A stretch of 61,150 bases of DNA from contig NZ_MKKA01000013.1 of assembly GCF_001942405.1 (NCBI RefSeq), forward strand, positions 1 to 61,150, given 5' to 3'. Under the pieces are notes generated by a model. It did no database searches. It saw nothing but the letters and a program-made list of their open reading frames with translations, and was not told the origin of the DNA. The number at the start of each line of letters is the position of its first letter. Position 1 is the first letter of the stretch. Both the position numbers and the translations under genes were made by a program. Positions 15,688-23,767 of the stretch are shown here, piece by piece. This stretch comes from Ornithinimicrobium sp. CNJ-824. Lineage in GTDB: Bacteria; Actinomycetota; Actinomycetes; Actinomycetales; Dermatophilaceae.

Positions 15688-17183
15688 TCAGCGCACCCGC
15701 GGCTCGGTGAACTCCGCCAGGAAGTCCACGAGCATCCGCGCGCTCACCTCCCGCGGCAGCGTCTCGATGAGGGCGAGCACCGCCGTCAGGTCCAGCTCGC
15801 CGTCCTCCCGTGCTGCCCGTGCCAGCTCGGCCGGGTCGGGCAGACCCGCCGACCCCACCACGCCGCCGCCGGCAGCATCAGGCCCACCGTCCGACCCCGC
15901 CCCGGCCTGCCCCCGCACGTCGTCCGCCCCGCCCGCGAGCGCCCCGGTCAGCTCGTCGATCAGCCCGGCGGTCACCGGCGTCACGGTCAGGTGGGTCGAC
16001 CGCGGGATTCCCGTCCCGTCCGACTGCGTCAGCGCCGGCTGCCCCTGCAGCACGAACCCCCGTCGCTGGACCGCCACGGCCCACAGGTGCGGGTCCACCC
16101 GCTCCCCCGCCGGTACGTCTTCGTCGCGCCCGCGGCGACCAGCGGGCCGACCGGGTCGCCGAGCACCCGCAGGCCGACGATCCCGTCGACGCAGGCGCGC
16201 ACCGCGGCCGTGGCGGTGACCAGGCGACGGGTCAGCGCGACATACCCCTGCTCCCCCAGCGCGGTGGTGACCGCCCACGCGGCGGCGAGCGAGGTAGCCG
16301 AGCGGGAGCCGAGGACGGTGGGGTTGACGACCGGGTAGCCGGGCCAGCCGGTGAGCGCGAAGTAGCGTGCCCGGTCCAGCTCGCGGTCGGCGAAGAGGAG
16401 GAGCGAGCTGCCCTTGGGCGCGTAGCCGTACTTGTGCAGGTCCGCCGAGATGCTGCTCACACCGGGCACCCGGAAGTCCCACGGCGGCACCGACCCGCCG
16501 CCCGCGGCCTCCCAGAACGGCAGCACGAGCCCGCCGACGCACGCGTCGACGTGGCACGGGACCCCGGCCTCCTGCGCGGCGGCGGCCACCTCCGCCACGG
16601 GGTCGACCACGCCGTGGGGGTATGCCGGTGCGCTCACCACGACCAGCGCCGTCGCCTCGTCAATGCGCCGGGTCAGGTCGCCGGCCGGCAGCGTGCCGGT
16701 CGCGGGGTCGACGGGGACGACGTCGACGTCCAGGTCGAGGTAGTGGGCGGCCTTGTGGAACGCCGCGTGCGCCGTCTGCGGGAGCACGATCCGGGGGCGG
16801 GTCGCGCTGCCCGGGTGGCGCTCCCGCCAGACGTCGCGGGCGGCCTTGACGGCGAGCAGGCAGCTCTCGGTGCCGCCGGAGGTGACCGACCCGACGGCGT
16901 CCGGGCCGTGCAGGATGCACCGGCCGAACGCGACCAGGTCGCCCTCCATCAGCGCGACGGAGGGGAAGGTCGTCGGGTCCAGCCCGTTGACCGCCTGCAC
17001 GTCGCGGGCGGCCCGGGCGGCCACCTCGTCGAGCGCGGCGAGGCCGCTGTCGTAGACGTAGGACAGCACCCGGCCGCCGTGGGTGGGGGCGTCGTGGCCG
17101 CGGTAGGCCGTCAGACGGGCGAGCACCGCGTCCGCGTCGACGGCGACGTCGGCGGCGGTGGCCGGGTCGGGCTGGTGCGTCAT
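15688..17183 (-). CDS. PLP-dependent group II decarboxylase / sphingosine-phosphate-lyase-like enzyme, frameshifted
   Basis: Starts at ATG 17181-17183. The PLP fold is clear: SVTSGGTESCLLAVKAARD, LPQTAHAAFHKAAHYLDLDV, VVVSAPAYPHGVVDPV, CHVDACVGG (the Asp contacting the PLP ring) and SISADLHKYGYAPKGSS, whose Lys should form the Schiff base. A single-base loss near 16112 changes frame after ATKTY; the continuation is PAGERVDPHLWAVAVQRRG, then a C-terminal part to the stop at 15688. Relatives decarboxylate glutamate, tyrosine or other amino acids, or cleave sphingoid phosphates; the specificity is open. It overlaps the MFS gene's stop by 4 bases (ATGA), so the two are translationally coupled. 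Confidence 0.8.
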
Positions 17184-18547
17184 ACGGGGTCCTCGATCGG
17201 GTCGGGGGCGGGGACCTGCTCGCGGTAGCGGCGCAGTACGAGCAGGCTCGCGCCGACGAGCACGGCGGGCAGCACGGAGAAGGCGACGACGATCGCGGTC
17301 AGCGCCGCGTCGGGCTGGGCGACGACCGTGTCGGCGGTGCTGGAGCGGAAGCCGGTGACGGACAGGAGCAGCAGGACGATGCCGGGGCCGAGGGCCATCC
17401 CGCCGGTCTCCGCGGCGGTCCACAGCCCGCTCATCGAGCCGCCCCTGCCGCGGCCGGCGGAGGTGATGACGTCGGGCAGCATCGCCAGCGGGAAGAGCTG
17501 CATCCCGGCGTAGGCGATGCCGGCGACGCAGACGGGCAGGTAGAGCCAGGCGCCCGGGAAGGGCACGAGGACCACGAGGCTGAGCGTGGCGAGCGCGAAG
17601 AGGACCGACGCGAGGGCGAGCGAGCGCGGCTTGCCGTGGCGGGCGGCATACCGGGTCCACAGCGGCATGACGAGCAGCGCCGGGGCGACGAGGGCGGCGA
17701 AGAGGAAGGTCAGGGCGGACTGCTGGCCGAGGGTGTAGGTCGCGACGTACTGCGCCGCGGCGAGCATGATGCCGGTCGCGACCGCCTGGAGCACGAAGAC
17801 GACGAGCAGGACGCGGTATGCCGCCACGTCCCGCAGCGCCGCGAGCCCCTCGCGGTAGCCGCGCAGGCCGTTGCCGCGGACGCCGGCGCCGGGGTCGACC
17901 TCGTCGGCCGGCAGCGCCCGGTGGCCGCGGACGCCGAGCACCGTGCCGAGCATGCCCGCCAGCAGGGCGACGGCCACGACCAGGCCCATGAGCAGGTAGC
18001 CGGCCGCTCCCCCGCCGACCGCGTCGCGCACGGCCGGGCCGCCGGCACCCACGAGCAGGATGGCGAGCGCGAGGACGGCGATCCGCCAGCCCATGAGGCG
18101 GGTGCGCTCGTCGTAGCTGCCGGTCAGGTCCGCCGGCAGCGCGATGTAGGGGACCTGGAACAGGCTGAACGACGTGGTGGCCAGCACGAAGCAGGCGGTC
18201 ACCCAGACCGCCGCCCAGAGCGGGCTGAGCCCCTCGGGGACGGCGAACATGCCGACGAAGCCGACCGGCAGGGTGAGCGCACCGACGGCCATCAGCCGGG
18301 TGCGGGTGCCGCGGCCCCTCGTCTCGCGGTCGCTCAGCGCCCCCACGGCCGGGTCGATGACCACGTCCCAGACCTTGGGGACCACGACCACCAGCGTGGC
18401 CAGGAGCGCGGGTACGGCCAGGGTGTCGGTGAGGTAGTAGGCCAGCACCAGCCCCGGCAGCGTGCCGAACCCACCGGTGCCGACGCTGCCCGCGGCGTAG
18501 CCTGCGACGGCCCGGCGCGGGATGCGCTGGGTAGTGCGTTGAGTCAT
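17180..18547 (-). CDS. MFS transporter, GPH-like family
   Basis: 455 residues and about 12 membrane segments from ATG 18545-18547. Features of the glycoside-pentoside-hexuronide (GPH) branch of MFS include VPKVWDVVIDPAVGALSDR (the D-P-x3-G-x-x-S/D-R loop after helix 2), SLFQVPYIALPADLTG in helix 4-5, and a second central half starting after GLRGYREGLAALRD. These are cation symporters for sugars, or sometimes amino-acid derivatives. Its stop codon overlaps the start of the PLP decarboxylase, suggesting it imports that enzyme's substrate or exports its product. Confidence 0.82.
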   Translation of the reverse strand: MTQRTTQRIPRRAVAGYAAGSVGTGGFGTLPGLVLAYYLTDTLAVPALLATLVVVVPKVWDVVIDPAVGALSDRETRGRGTRTRLMAVGALTLPVGFVGMFAVPEGLSPLWAAVWVTACFVLATTSFSLFQVPYIALPADLTGSYDERTRLMGWRIAVLALAILLVGAGGPAVRDAVGGGAAGYLLMGLVVAVALLAGMLGTVLGVRGHRALPADEVDPGAGVRGNGLRGYREGLAALRDVAAYRVLLVVFVLQAVATGIMLAAAQYVATYTLGQQSALTFLFAALVAPALLVMPLWTRYAARHGKPRSLALASVLFALATLSLVVLVPFPGAWLYLPVCVAGIAYAGMQLFPLAMLPDVITSAGRGRGGSMSGLWTAAETGGMALGPGIVLLLLSVTGFRSSTADTVVAQPDAALTAIVVAFSVLPAVLVGASLLVLRRYREQVPAPDPIEDPV

Positions 18548-18852
18548 GCGGCACACGGTCGGCTCCCGGAACCCATGGACCGATCAACCCGGAGAAGCGG
18601 TGGTTCCCATTTGCAGTTGGAAATCACCCGCAAGCCCGGCTGGATCGGTGTGAGCCGGGGCCCTGCAAGGCTGGAGACCCTGCTATCGGGCGCGAGCTGT
18701 CGCCATGCTCGAGCGCGGACCGATTCGCCCGGGTCTGAGCCACCCTGCCAACCTCCATTCACAGCCGCGAACGACGGCACGCGGATCGGCCCAATTACCT
18801 CAGCACAAGGCCGCATACTTGCCCAACGTACGGCGATCACCGACGAGAGCGT
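18548..18852. other. gene-free junction between host chromosome and the low-GC island
   Basis: About 300 bases without a convincing gene. Composition falls gradually from host-like near 18560 to clearly AT-richer by 18780. No tRNA, integrase remnant or obvious direct repeat was recognised here or at the other island edge (23670-23728). Confidence 0.5.
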
Positions 18853-20382
18853 CTATTCATCCAACGGCCGCAGTTCTCGCAAGAATCCATCCTTGACCAA
18901 TCGCAATTGCGCCGGACTCAACTGCGGCGACCGACGTGCAACACGCTCGACCAACGCATCCACATAAAGCAAATTGGCCACCATTCTAAGGGCAGAGTCG
19001 TCGGAACCGACAAAGTTATCCACAAACGGGTGACGAAGATTCAAGAGCATGGAGACCATGTCTTCCTGCGGGAATCCGAGTCTCACCAACGGCTCGCCCG
19101 CCGTGGCCCCGTCCAACAAACCTAATCGCAGTGTCGGATAGGCCAAACCCCCAAACTGCAGGGACAAGGATTCCCCCACGTCCTCCAACAGGCCTTCCAC
19201 CATCTCGCCTTCGATAGGATCCTCTGCAGGAAAGACACCAGTCTCTGTCAGCGTCAACTTCGCAGCTAGGGAGTCGTTGTCCTCAAGGACACCCTTCTCG
19301 GCCTCGAGGGCTGACTCAGCCCCCTTTTTAGAAAGGCTTTCCTTTTCACCACGCCGCGATTCCCGCGCCTTCTGCCGATAATCTTGAACAGTTTCAAGCA
19401 AAGCCTCAATTAGTAACGACTCTTCGGCGCCAGACCAAGAGATCTGGTCTTTGGTGTGGCTAACGGGCCAGGAATCGAACTCAAGTTCGCCGTAGAGCCT
19501 CTGCGACTCAAAACTGTTCGGCGCCTTAAAGATTTCCCAGGGCTTCCAACCCTGCGTTGGCCCTCCTGAAATCAAACGCCCACGACGGAATAAATGAAAT
19601 CCAGCTTCGCGCGCCTTTCCCTGATCCAACAGAGCCACCCAGCCCCGCACGGGGCGCCCATTCACCTCAATGCTCACACTTTTCCGCCACTCAACGGCGT
19701 GATCTCCGACTTGCTCAACCCAAATCTTCGGACGATAAAATGACAGCTCCTCCGCGTTGAATCGAATAACAACGTCCCCACTCTCGATGTCTCGTCTGTA
19801 CATCGAGGCCAACTCTTCCTTGATCTTGCCCAGCGTCCGCCCCACGAAAACTCGATCGTAATCCCCAAGACCCTCAACGTCTACCCTGGTGTAGTGATCC
19901 CCCAGTGGCATCTCATTACGCATACCAACAAAGAGACTCCGCGGCTTGTCGGCTTGCAGCCGCTCGACATCGACGTGAGCAGAATATTCCGTGTCCGACC
20001 CCAACTGCTTGCTAACAACGCTCCAACGCGGTCCCAACCAACAAGCCGCCGTCTTGAGCCCCATGCCGAACTCCGAGCGTCCGGATGTATTCTTCGGCGG
20101 CTTAGCCAACTGCAGTGCTCGCTTGAAATCGGTCTCGCCCATGCCCAGCGCATCATCAATCACCGACAGAGTTCCGGCATCTCTGTCATAAAAGATGTCG
20201 ATCGTTAACATTGGGGCCCTACCGGAGACCTCTTCAAGCCTCCCCCGGTTGGCATAAAAGTTCTGTGTGGAGTTATCCACGAACTCCGCAAGGGCATACC
20301 AGGGTCGATACGACAACCTCTTGTAGGTCGAATATATGTCAGACTCTGGTTGGATCTGAACTTCCAGTGACGTGATCGACAT
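18853..20382 (-). CDS. MORC/Hsp90-like GHKL ATPase, putative defence component
   Basis: 509 residues from ATG 20380-20382 with GAGAGGA upstream. The GHKL (gyrase, Hsp90, histidine kinase, MutL) nucleotide-binding motifs are intact: N-box ALAEFVDNSTQNF (E33, D36, N37), G1 VIDDALGMG (about 75-82) and G2 SEFGMGLKTAACWLG (about 103-117). A second domain follows from about residue 225 (VSIEVNGRPVRGWVALLD, FHLFRRGRLISG), resembling the S5-like transducer domain of MORC/MutL proteins. The C-terminal 170 residues are helical, charged and unassigned. Base composition is much lower in GC than host genes. It is the last gene of a four-gene operon with a methyltransferase. An ATP-driven clamp or sensor acting on DNA is the expected role. 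Confidence 0.85.
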   Translation of the reverse strand: MSITSLEVQIQPESDIYSTYKRLSYRPWYALAEFVDNSTQNFYANRGRLEEVSGRAPMLTIDIFYDRDAGTLSVIDDALGMGETDFKRALQLAKPPKNTSGRSEFGMGLKTAACWLGPRWSVVSKQLGSDTEYSAHVDVERLQADKPRSLFVGMRNEMPLGDHYTRVDVEGLGDYDRVFVGRTLGKIKEELASMYRRDIESGDVVIRFNAEELSFYRPKIWVEQVGDHAVEWRKSVSIEVNGRPVRGWVALLDQGKAREAGFHLFRRGRLISGGPTQGWKPWEIFKAPNSFESQRLYGELEFDSWPVSHTKDQISWSGAEESLLIEALLETVQDYRQKARESRRGEKESLSKKGAESALEAEKGVLEDNDSLAAKLTLTETGVFPAEDPIEGEMVEGLLEDVGESLSLQFGGLAYPTLRLGLLDGATAGEPLVRLGFPQEDMVSMLLNLRHPFVDNFVGSDDSALRMVANLLYVDALVERVARRSPQLSPAQLRLVKDGFLRELRPLDE

Positions 20383-20392
20383 TGTTATCCTC

Positions 20393-21157
20393 TCAAAGTG
20401 AGATCTCGTACAGGCTAGCAGATGGATCTACGGGCACAAGCCGGACTGACTTATGCGAACGCGTCAATTCATCCCGCGGTACCAATATGCACCGCTCTTG
20501 GCCCAGGCTCATGACACGAACAGAGGTGATCCGATCACTCATATGCAGGTCCAACCTAGAGTGATTCGGAAAATTTCGGGGCAATGTCGCCCTAATGCGA
20601 CCACCCCAGGATTCTTCCCCCAGGCTACACAAATAACTGGCCGTCGACTCCTGTCGCTCTAACAATGAGGGGATGCGTCCAACATGCCCGCCATAATGGC
20701 CTTTTCGGGACCGCAGGGGCGAAATGGTTAGCAGTTGAAAGCCGAACTCTCTGCATTCTCGGACTAGGCTATCCGTAGCAGCATCCGCCACGCACAGGAG
20801 ACCTGGTCGAATCCGGAGCACTCTCTCTAGATCCTCCCGTTCGTGCGCCCCGGAAATGGTCTCTGCCAACTGACTGCCGTAGCTTGCCTGCGACAAACGA
20901 TCGAATTGGCTATGGAAATGCGACGCTGGATGCTGTGCCAGTTCTACCTCAACGACGAACCAGTCCCTGTAGTCCTTTCGAAAAGCGATTCCGTCTGGTT
21001 TGACCCTGCCCGCTGGCGAGTCTAAGAGAGGTTTCCATTCAGAGTAGTGCCATTCCGGAGCCAGTTTGGACCAGAATTGCTCGATGAATCCTTCGTATTC
21101 ATCCTCACGGAGCGTGATCTGCTCGAACGTATCTGAAGAAGTGATGAACGTGTTCAT
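20393..21157 (-). CDS. unknown protein with possible PD-(D/E)XK-like motif
   Basis: 254 residues from ATG 21155-21157, overlapping the helicase stop (ATGA). Near residue 50 is RVKPDGIAF, and 11 residues later WFVVEVELAQHPASHF. This P-D-G ... E-x-E arrangement resembles a PD-(D/E)XK nuclease core in which the usual Lys is replaced by Glu or has moved. The rest (RPGLLCVADAATDSLV, FGFQLLTISPLRSRKGHYGG, then a charged C-terminus) is not recognisable. In this operon position a nuclease effector is the natural expectation, but the motif is weak and the protein could be an adaptor. Composition matches the other island genes. Confidence 0.55.
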   Translation of the reverse strand: MNTFITSSDTFEQITLREDEYEGFIEQFWSKLAPEWHYSEWKPLLDSPAGRVKPDGIAFRKDYRDWFVVEVELAQHPASHFHSQFDRLSQASYGSQLAETISGAHEREDLERVLRIRPGLLCVADAATDSLVRECREFGFQLLTISPLRSRKGHYGGHVGRIPSLLERQESTASYLCSLGEESWGGRIRATLPRNFPNHSRLDLHMSDRITSVRVMSLGQERCILVPRDELTRSHKSVRLVPVDPSASLYEISL

Positions 21158-22326
21158 GACGTTTGCACTTCGAACCATCTAGTATCAGCTAGACCGGACA
21201 TATCCACCGCCTCTGCCCGCAAGCGTTCGGCCTCGCTGTCGCTTGCGTATATTGTGACGACCCTCGCTTGGTCCTTTCCCGGAGCCCTTCTTAGAACCCT
21301 CCCAAGACGCTGAATACGTTGGCGAATACTCGACGTACTCGCAGATATCAACCCGAGCGTTACATCCGGCACATCATAGCCCTCGTCTAGCGCACGACAG
21401 GTGACTAGGACATCGGCCTGGCCGCTTTCAAACATGCGCAAGGAACGAAGTCTTTCCGCAACGCCGATCTTGCTGTGGTAGCGCACGGTTCTGTGACCGG
21501 CCTGCTGCAGTAGTCGGTGAATCTCGTCTGCGGCAGCAGTAGCCTCGTGAAACACGATCGAACGTTCGCTCCGGGAGTCATTAAGCACGGCAACGGTTGC
21601 GGGGATTCTGAATCTGGCCTTTTGTAAGTATCGCGCCCTACGCAAAAGCGTCATCCTGATTTGCTCCTCGGGAGCGTCCATTGCAATTAGCCGACCAACT
21701 CGCCGCGTGAGTCGCTCATGCTCGTCCTCCTCTTCTGCCGTAAGGGGAATACGGACGTTATGCAATTCAAAGGGTGAGAGGACCCCGTCGCGCAACGCTT
21801 CGCGGTAAGAGTATTCATAGATCACGGGCCCCAGTACTGGAGAAACTAGGTCTTGAAAGCCGGAGTCGAATTGCCGATAGGGTGTCGCAGACAGCCCGAC
21901 TGTGGCGAGCCAGGATCCGCGCAACGCCTGGCTATTGACTTGAGACCCATAGCGATGGCACTCATCAGCGATAAGCATCCACTCGCCTTGATCGAATTGA
22001 CTCCAACGTTCACGACTTCTCATTGAGTTGACTACGGCAACTGTAAAGGACCCAGTCGGGGGATCGTTGTGGCCCGATAACGGCGTGACCACGCGGTGCA
22101 AGGTCTGGGCGATGGCACTCATCCATTGCTGCTGTAGTGCAAGTGAGGGGACCAAGACCAAGACCCGACCCGCCGGCCGTTTTGCTAGGAAATGGGAAGC
22201 GCACGCGAGTGCGAAGACGGTCTTGCCGCCGCCCGTAACCACGCTGACCACCCCACGGTTGTTGGCAGTCCAAAGGTTCATCGCTTCCCGCTGCCAGGAC
22301 CTCAGCGTCCTATCTTCGAGGGCCAT
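21154..22326 (-). CDS. SF2 DEAD/DEAH-type helicase (RAD25/SSL2-like)
   Basis: 390 residues from ATG 22324-22326, just 4 bases after the methyltransferase stop. Motifs: Q-like LRSWQREAM, I VVTGGGKTVFALA (about 29-41), II ADECHRYG, III LSATPYR, IV-V ADVLVTCRALDEGYDVPDV, VI SIRQRIQRLGRVLRRAPGK. It is short, a bare two-lobed motor without the large accessory domains of Type I or III restriction subunits. It could move along DNA to deliver the neighbouring candidate nuclease. I rejected the upstream in-frame start because it would overlap the methyltransferase end. Composition is island-like. Confidence 0.88.
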   Translation of the reverse strand: MALEDRTLRSWQREAMNLWTANNRGVVSVVTGGGKTVFALACASHFLAKRPAGRVLVLVPSLALQQQWMSAIAQTLHRVVTPLSGHNDPPTGSFTVAVVNSMRSRERWSQFDQGEWMLIADECHRYGSQVNSQALRGSWLATVGLSATPYRQFDSGFQDLVSPVLGPVIYEYSYREALRDGVLSPFELHNVRIPLTAEEEDEHERLTRRVGRLIAMDAPEEQIRMTLLRRARYLQKARFRIPATVAVLNDSRSERSIVFHEATAAADEIHRLLQQAGHRTVRYHSKIGVAERLRSLRMFESGQADVLVTCRALDEGYDVPDVTLGLISASTSSIRQRIQRLGRVLRRAPGKDQARVVTIYASDSEAERLRAEAVDMSGLADTRWFEVQTS

Positions 22327-22330
22327 TCGT

Positions 22331-23669
22331 CTATGCCGACAGTTGGCTGGGTGTGTTGCTCCCCCAAGCAAGGTCGGGGGACGGCATGCTGAGATTCACC
22401 GCCTGAATGAGGTCATCTCCCCCAGCTAGTGCCACATCCTGCGCGTTCCGTTTCACGTGTTCACGAAGAACGTGGTATGCGCTACCGACGTGGATCGCGT
22501 TCCCGAGTTGTCTGAAGGCGACTGTTGCATCATGGAGGTCCACATTGAAGAATTCAGGAAAGCCTTGCAGTCGAGCGGCTTCTCGAGGTGTCAACCATCG
22601 CCATTCTGGTCCATAGAGGGGCGTCTGGGCCATTGCCACCAAGGCCGGTGTGTAGGTGGGCTTCTTTAGCCTGATGCCGGAAGGACGAAATTGAATGAGG
22701 CAATGGTCCATTCTGCGCGGAGAGTCCTGAGCCTGCCATTCTAGTTTGCGTCGGCTATTGGGAAATAGCGTAGTGATTCGCGCCAGTTATTCAGCCAGGG
22801 TTCAATTCTTTCGACATTGCTCCAGTAGAAATTGATGTTCTGTTCCTGAATTCGCTGCTTCCAGGGCGGGGCGCTGGATTCGACTCTGGCGTCCTTGTTC
22901 CAGAAGTCGGCCCACAGCGGATGCCCAGGGAGTGGGATGTCATCCGTTGCGTCTAGGAAATCTTGCCACGCATGGAGCCATTTTTCCTCTGAATTGCCCG
23001 ATTGCAAACGCCATCGTGAACCTACCTCTGAGGATCCTCAAGAGGTAGGTCCGTCCTTAAGTCCCACTCCGGAAGCGACCACGACGCTATCGTGTTCCGT
23101 GGTGTGAGCGCCAAGGAGTCCGTCTCGGCAGACGACCTTTCCACCCCTACGCGCGTGCCTACGATGTAGAGGCGTTCACGCACCTGGGGACGGCCGCCAC
23201 GGTCCAGAGGAAGTTGGTGCGGACTAATGACGGTCGGGACCGTCCCGACCTTGTACCCTAGATTGCGCAAACGTCGCAGTATATAATGATACGTTGGGCG
23301 TTGACGTGGTCCGTAAAGGTTTCGGACGTTTTCTAAAAGAATGATGGGGGGCTTTTTTACCGCGATTATTCTGATGAGGTCATGGAACACTTGACCGCGG
23401 AGCTCATCCATTCCCCTTTGGTGTCCGCTTTTGCTGTACGGCTGGCACGGAAACCCTGCGGCCAGGACCGTGTGGTCCGGAACACTATTCGCTCGCTTAG
23501 CTAGATCCACAACGTCGGCCTCAGGCTTAAGCCCCCAATTTTCCTCGTAAACTCTACGCGCGCGGGGGTCGATCTCTGCAGCGCAAACCGCTTTTCCACC
23601 CATTGCGGTTAGGGCGGCGTGAAATCCCCCAATTCCTGCGAATAGGTCTACGAAAGTAAATGGGGACAT
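22331..23669 (-). CDS. C5-cytosine DNA methyltransferase, two single-base interruptions
   Basis: Starts at ATG 23667-23669. Motif I FVDLFAGIGGFHAAL, motif IV AAGFPCQPYSKSG (the PC catalytic cysteine), motif VI LLENVRNLYG and motif VIII RPQVRERLYIVG lie in the first 215 residues. A second frame carries the variable target-recognition part (SGNSEEKWLHAWQDFL). A third carries FRPSGIRLKKPTYTPALVA, motif IX RWLTPREAARLQGFPEFF and motif X RQLGNAIHVGSAYHVL. Adding one base near 23031 and one near 22754 gives a continuous protein. All motifs are otherwise intact, so I favour sequence error over decay. It should self-protect host DNA at the system's target site. Confidence 0.85.
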
Positions 23670-23728
23670 ATCTCACTGTATCTCGGAGCCGGTTAACGCG
23701 CGTCATGCGACACGCGACACGCATGGGC

Positions 23729-23761
23729 TGGCGGGGCCCGCCGCTTGGATGGGCCCCGCCA
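23729..23761 (-). terminator. hairpin terminator after nrdJ
   Basis: An 11-bp perfect stem (TGGCGGGGCCC with GGGCCCCGCCA) with an 11-base loop, 7 bases beyond the nrdJ stop on the minus strand. It separates nrdJ from the island operon, which starts at 23669. Confidence 0.75.
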
Positions 23762-23767
23762 GGGACA

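Noticed and set aside
18590..18780. tRNA gene or attachment site at the island edge
   Set aside because: No cloverleaf or T-loop sequence could be built, and no matching direct repeat was seen at 23670-23728.
18853..23669. DISARM, BREX or Z1-type defence system
   Set aside because: The DUF1998, PglZ and Z1 components are absent. Only the methyltransferase/helicase theme is shared.
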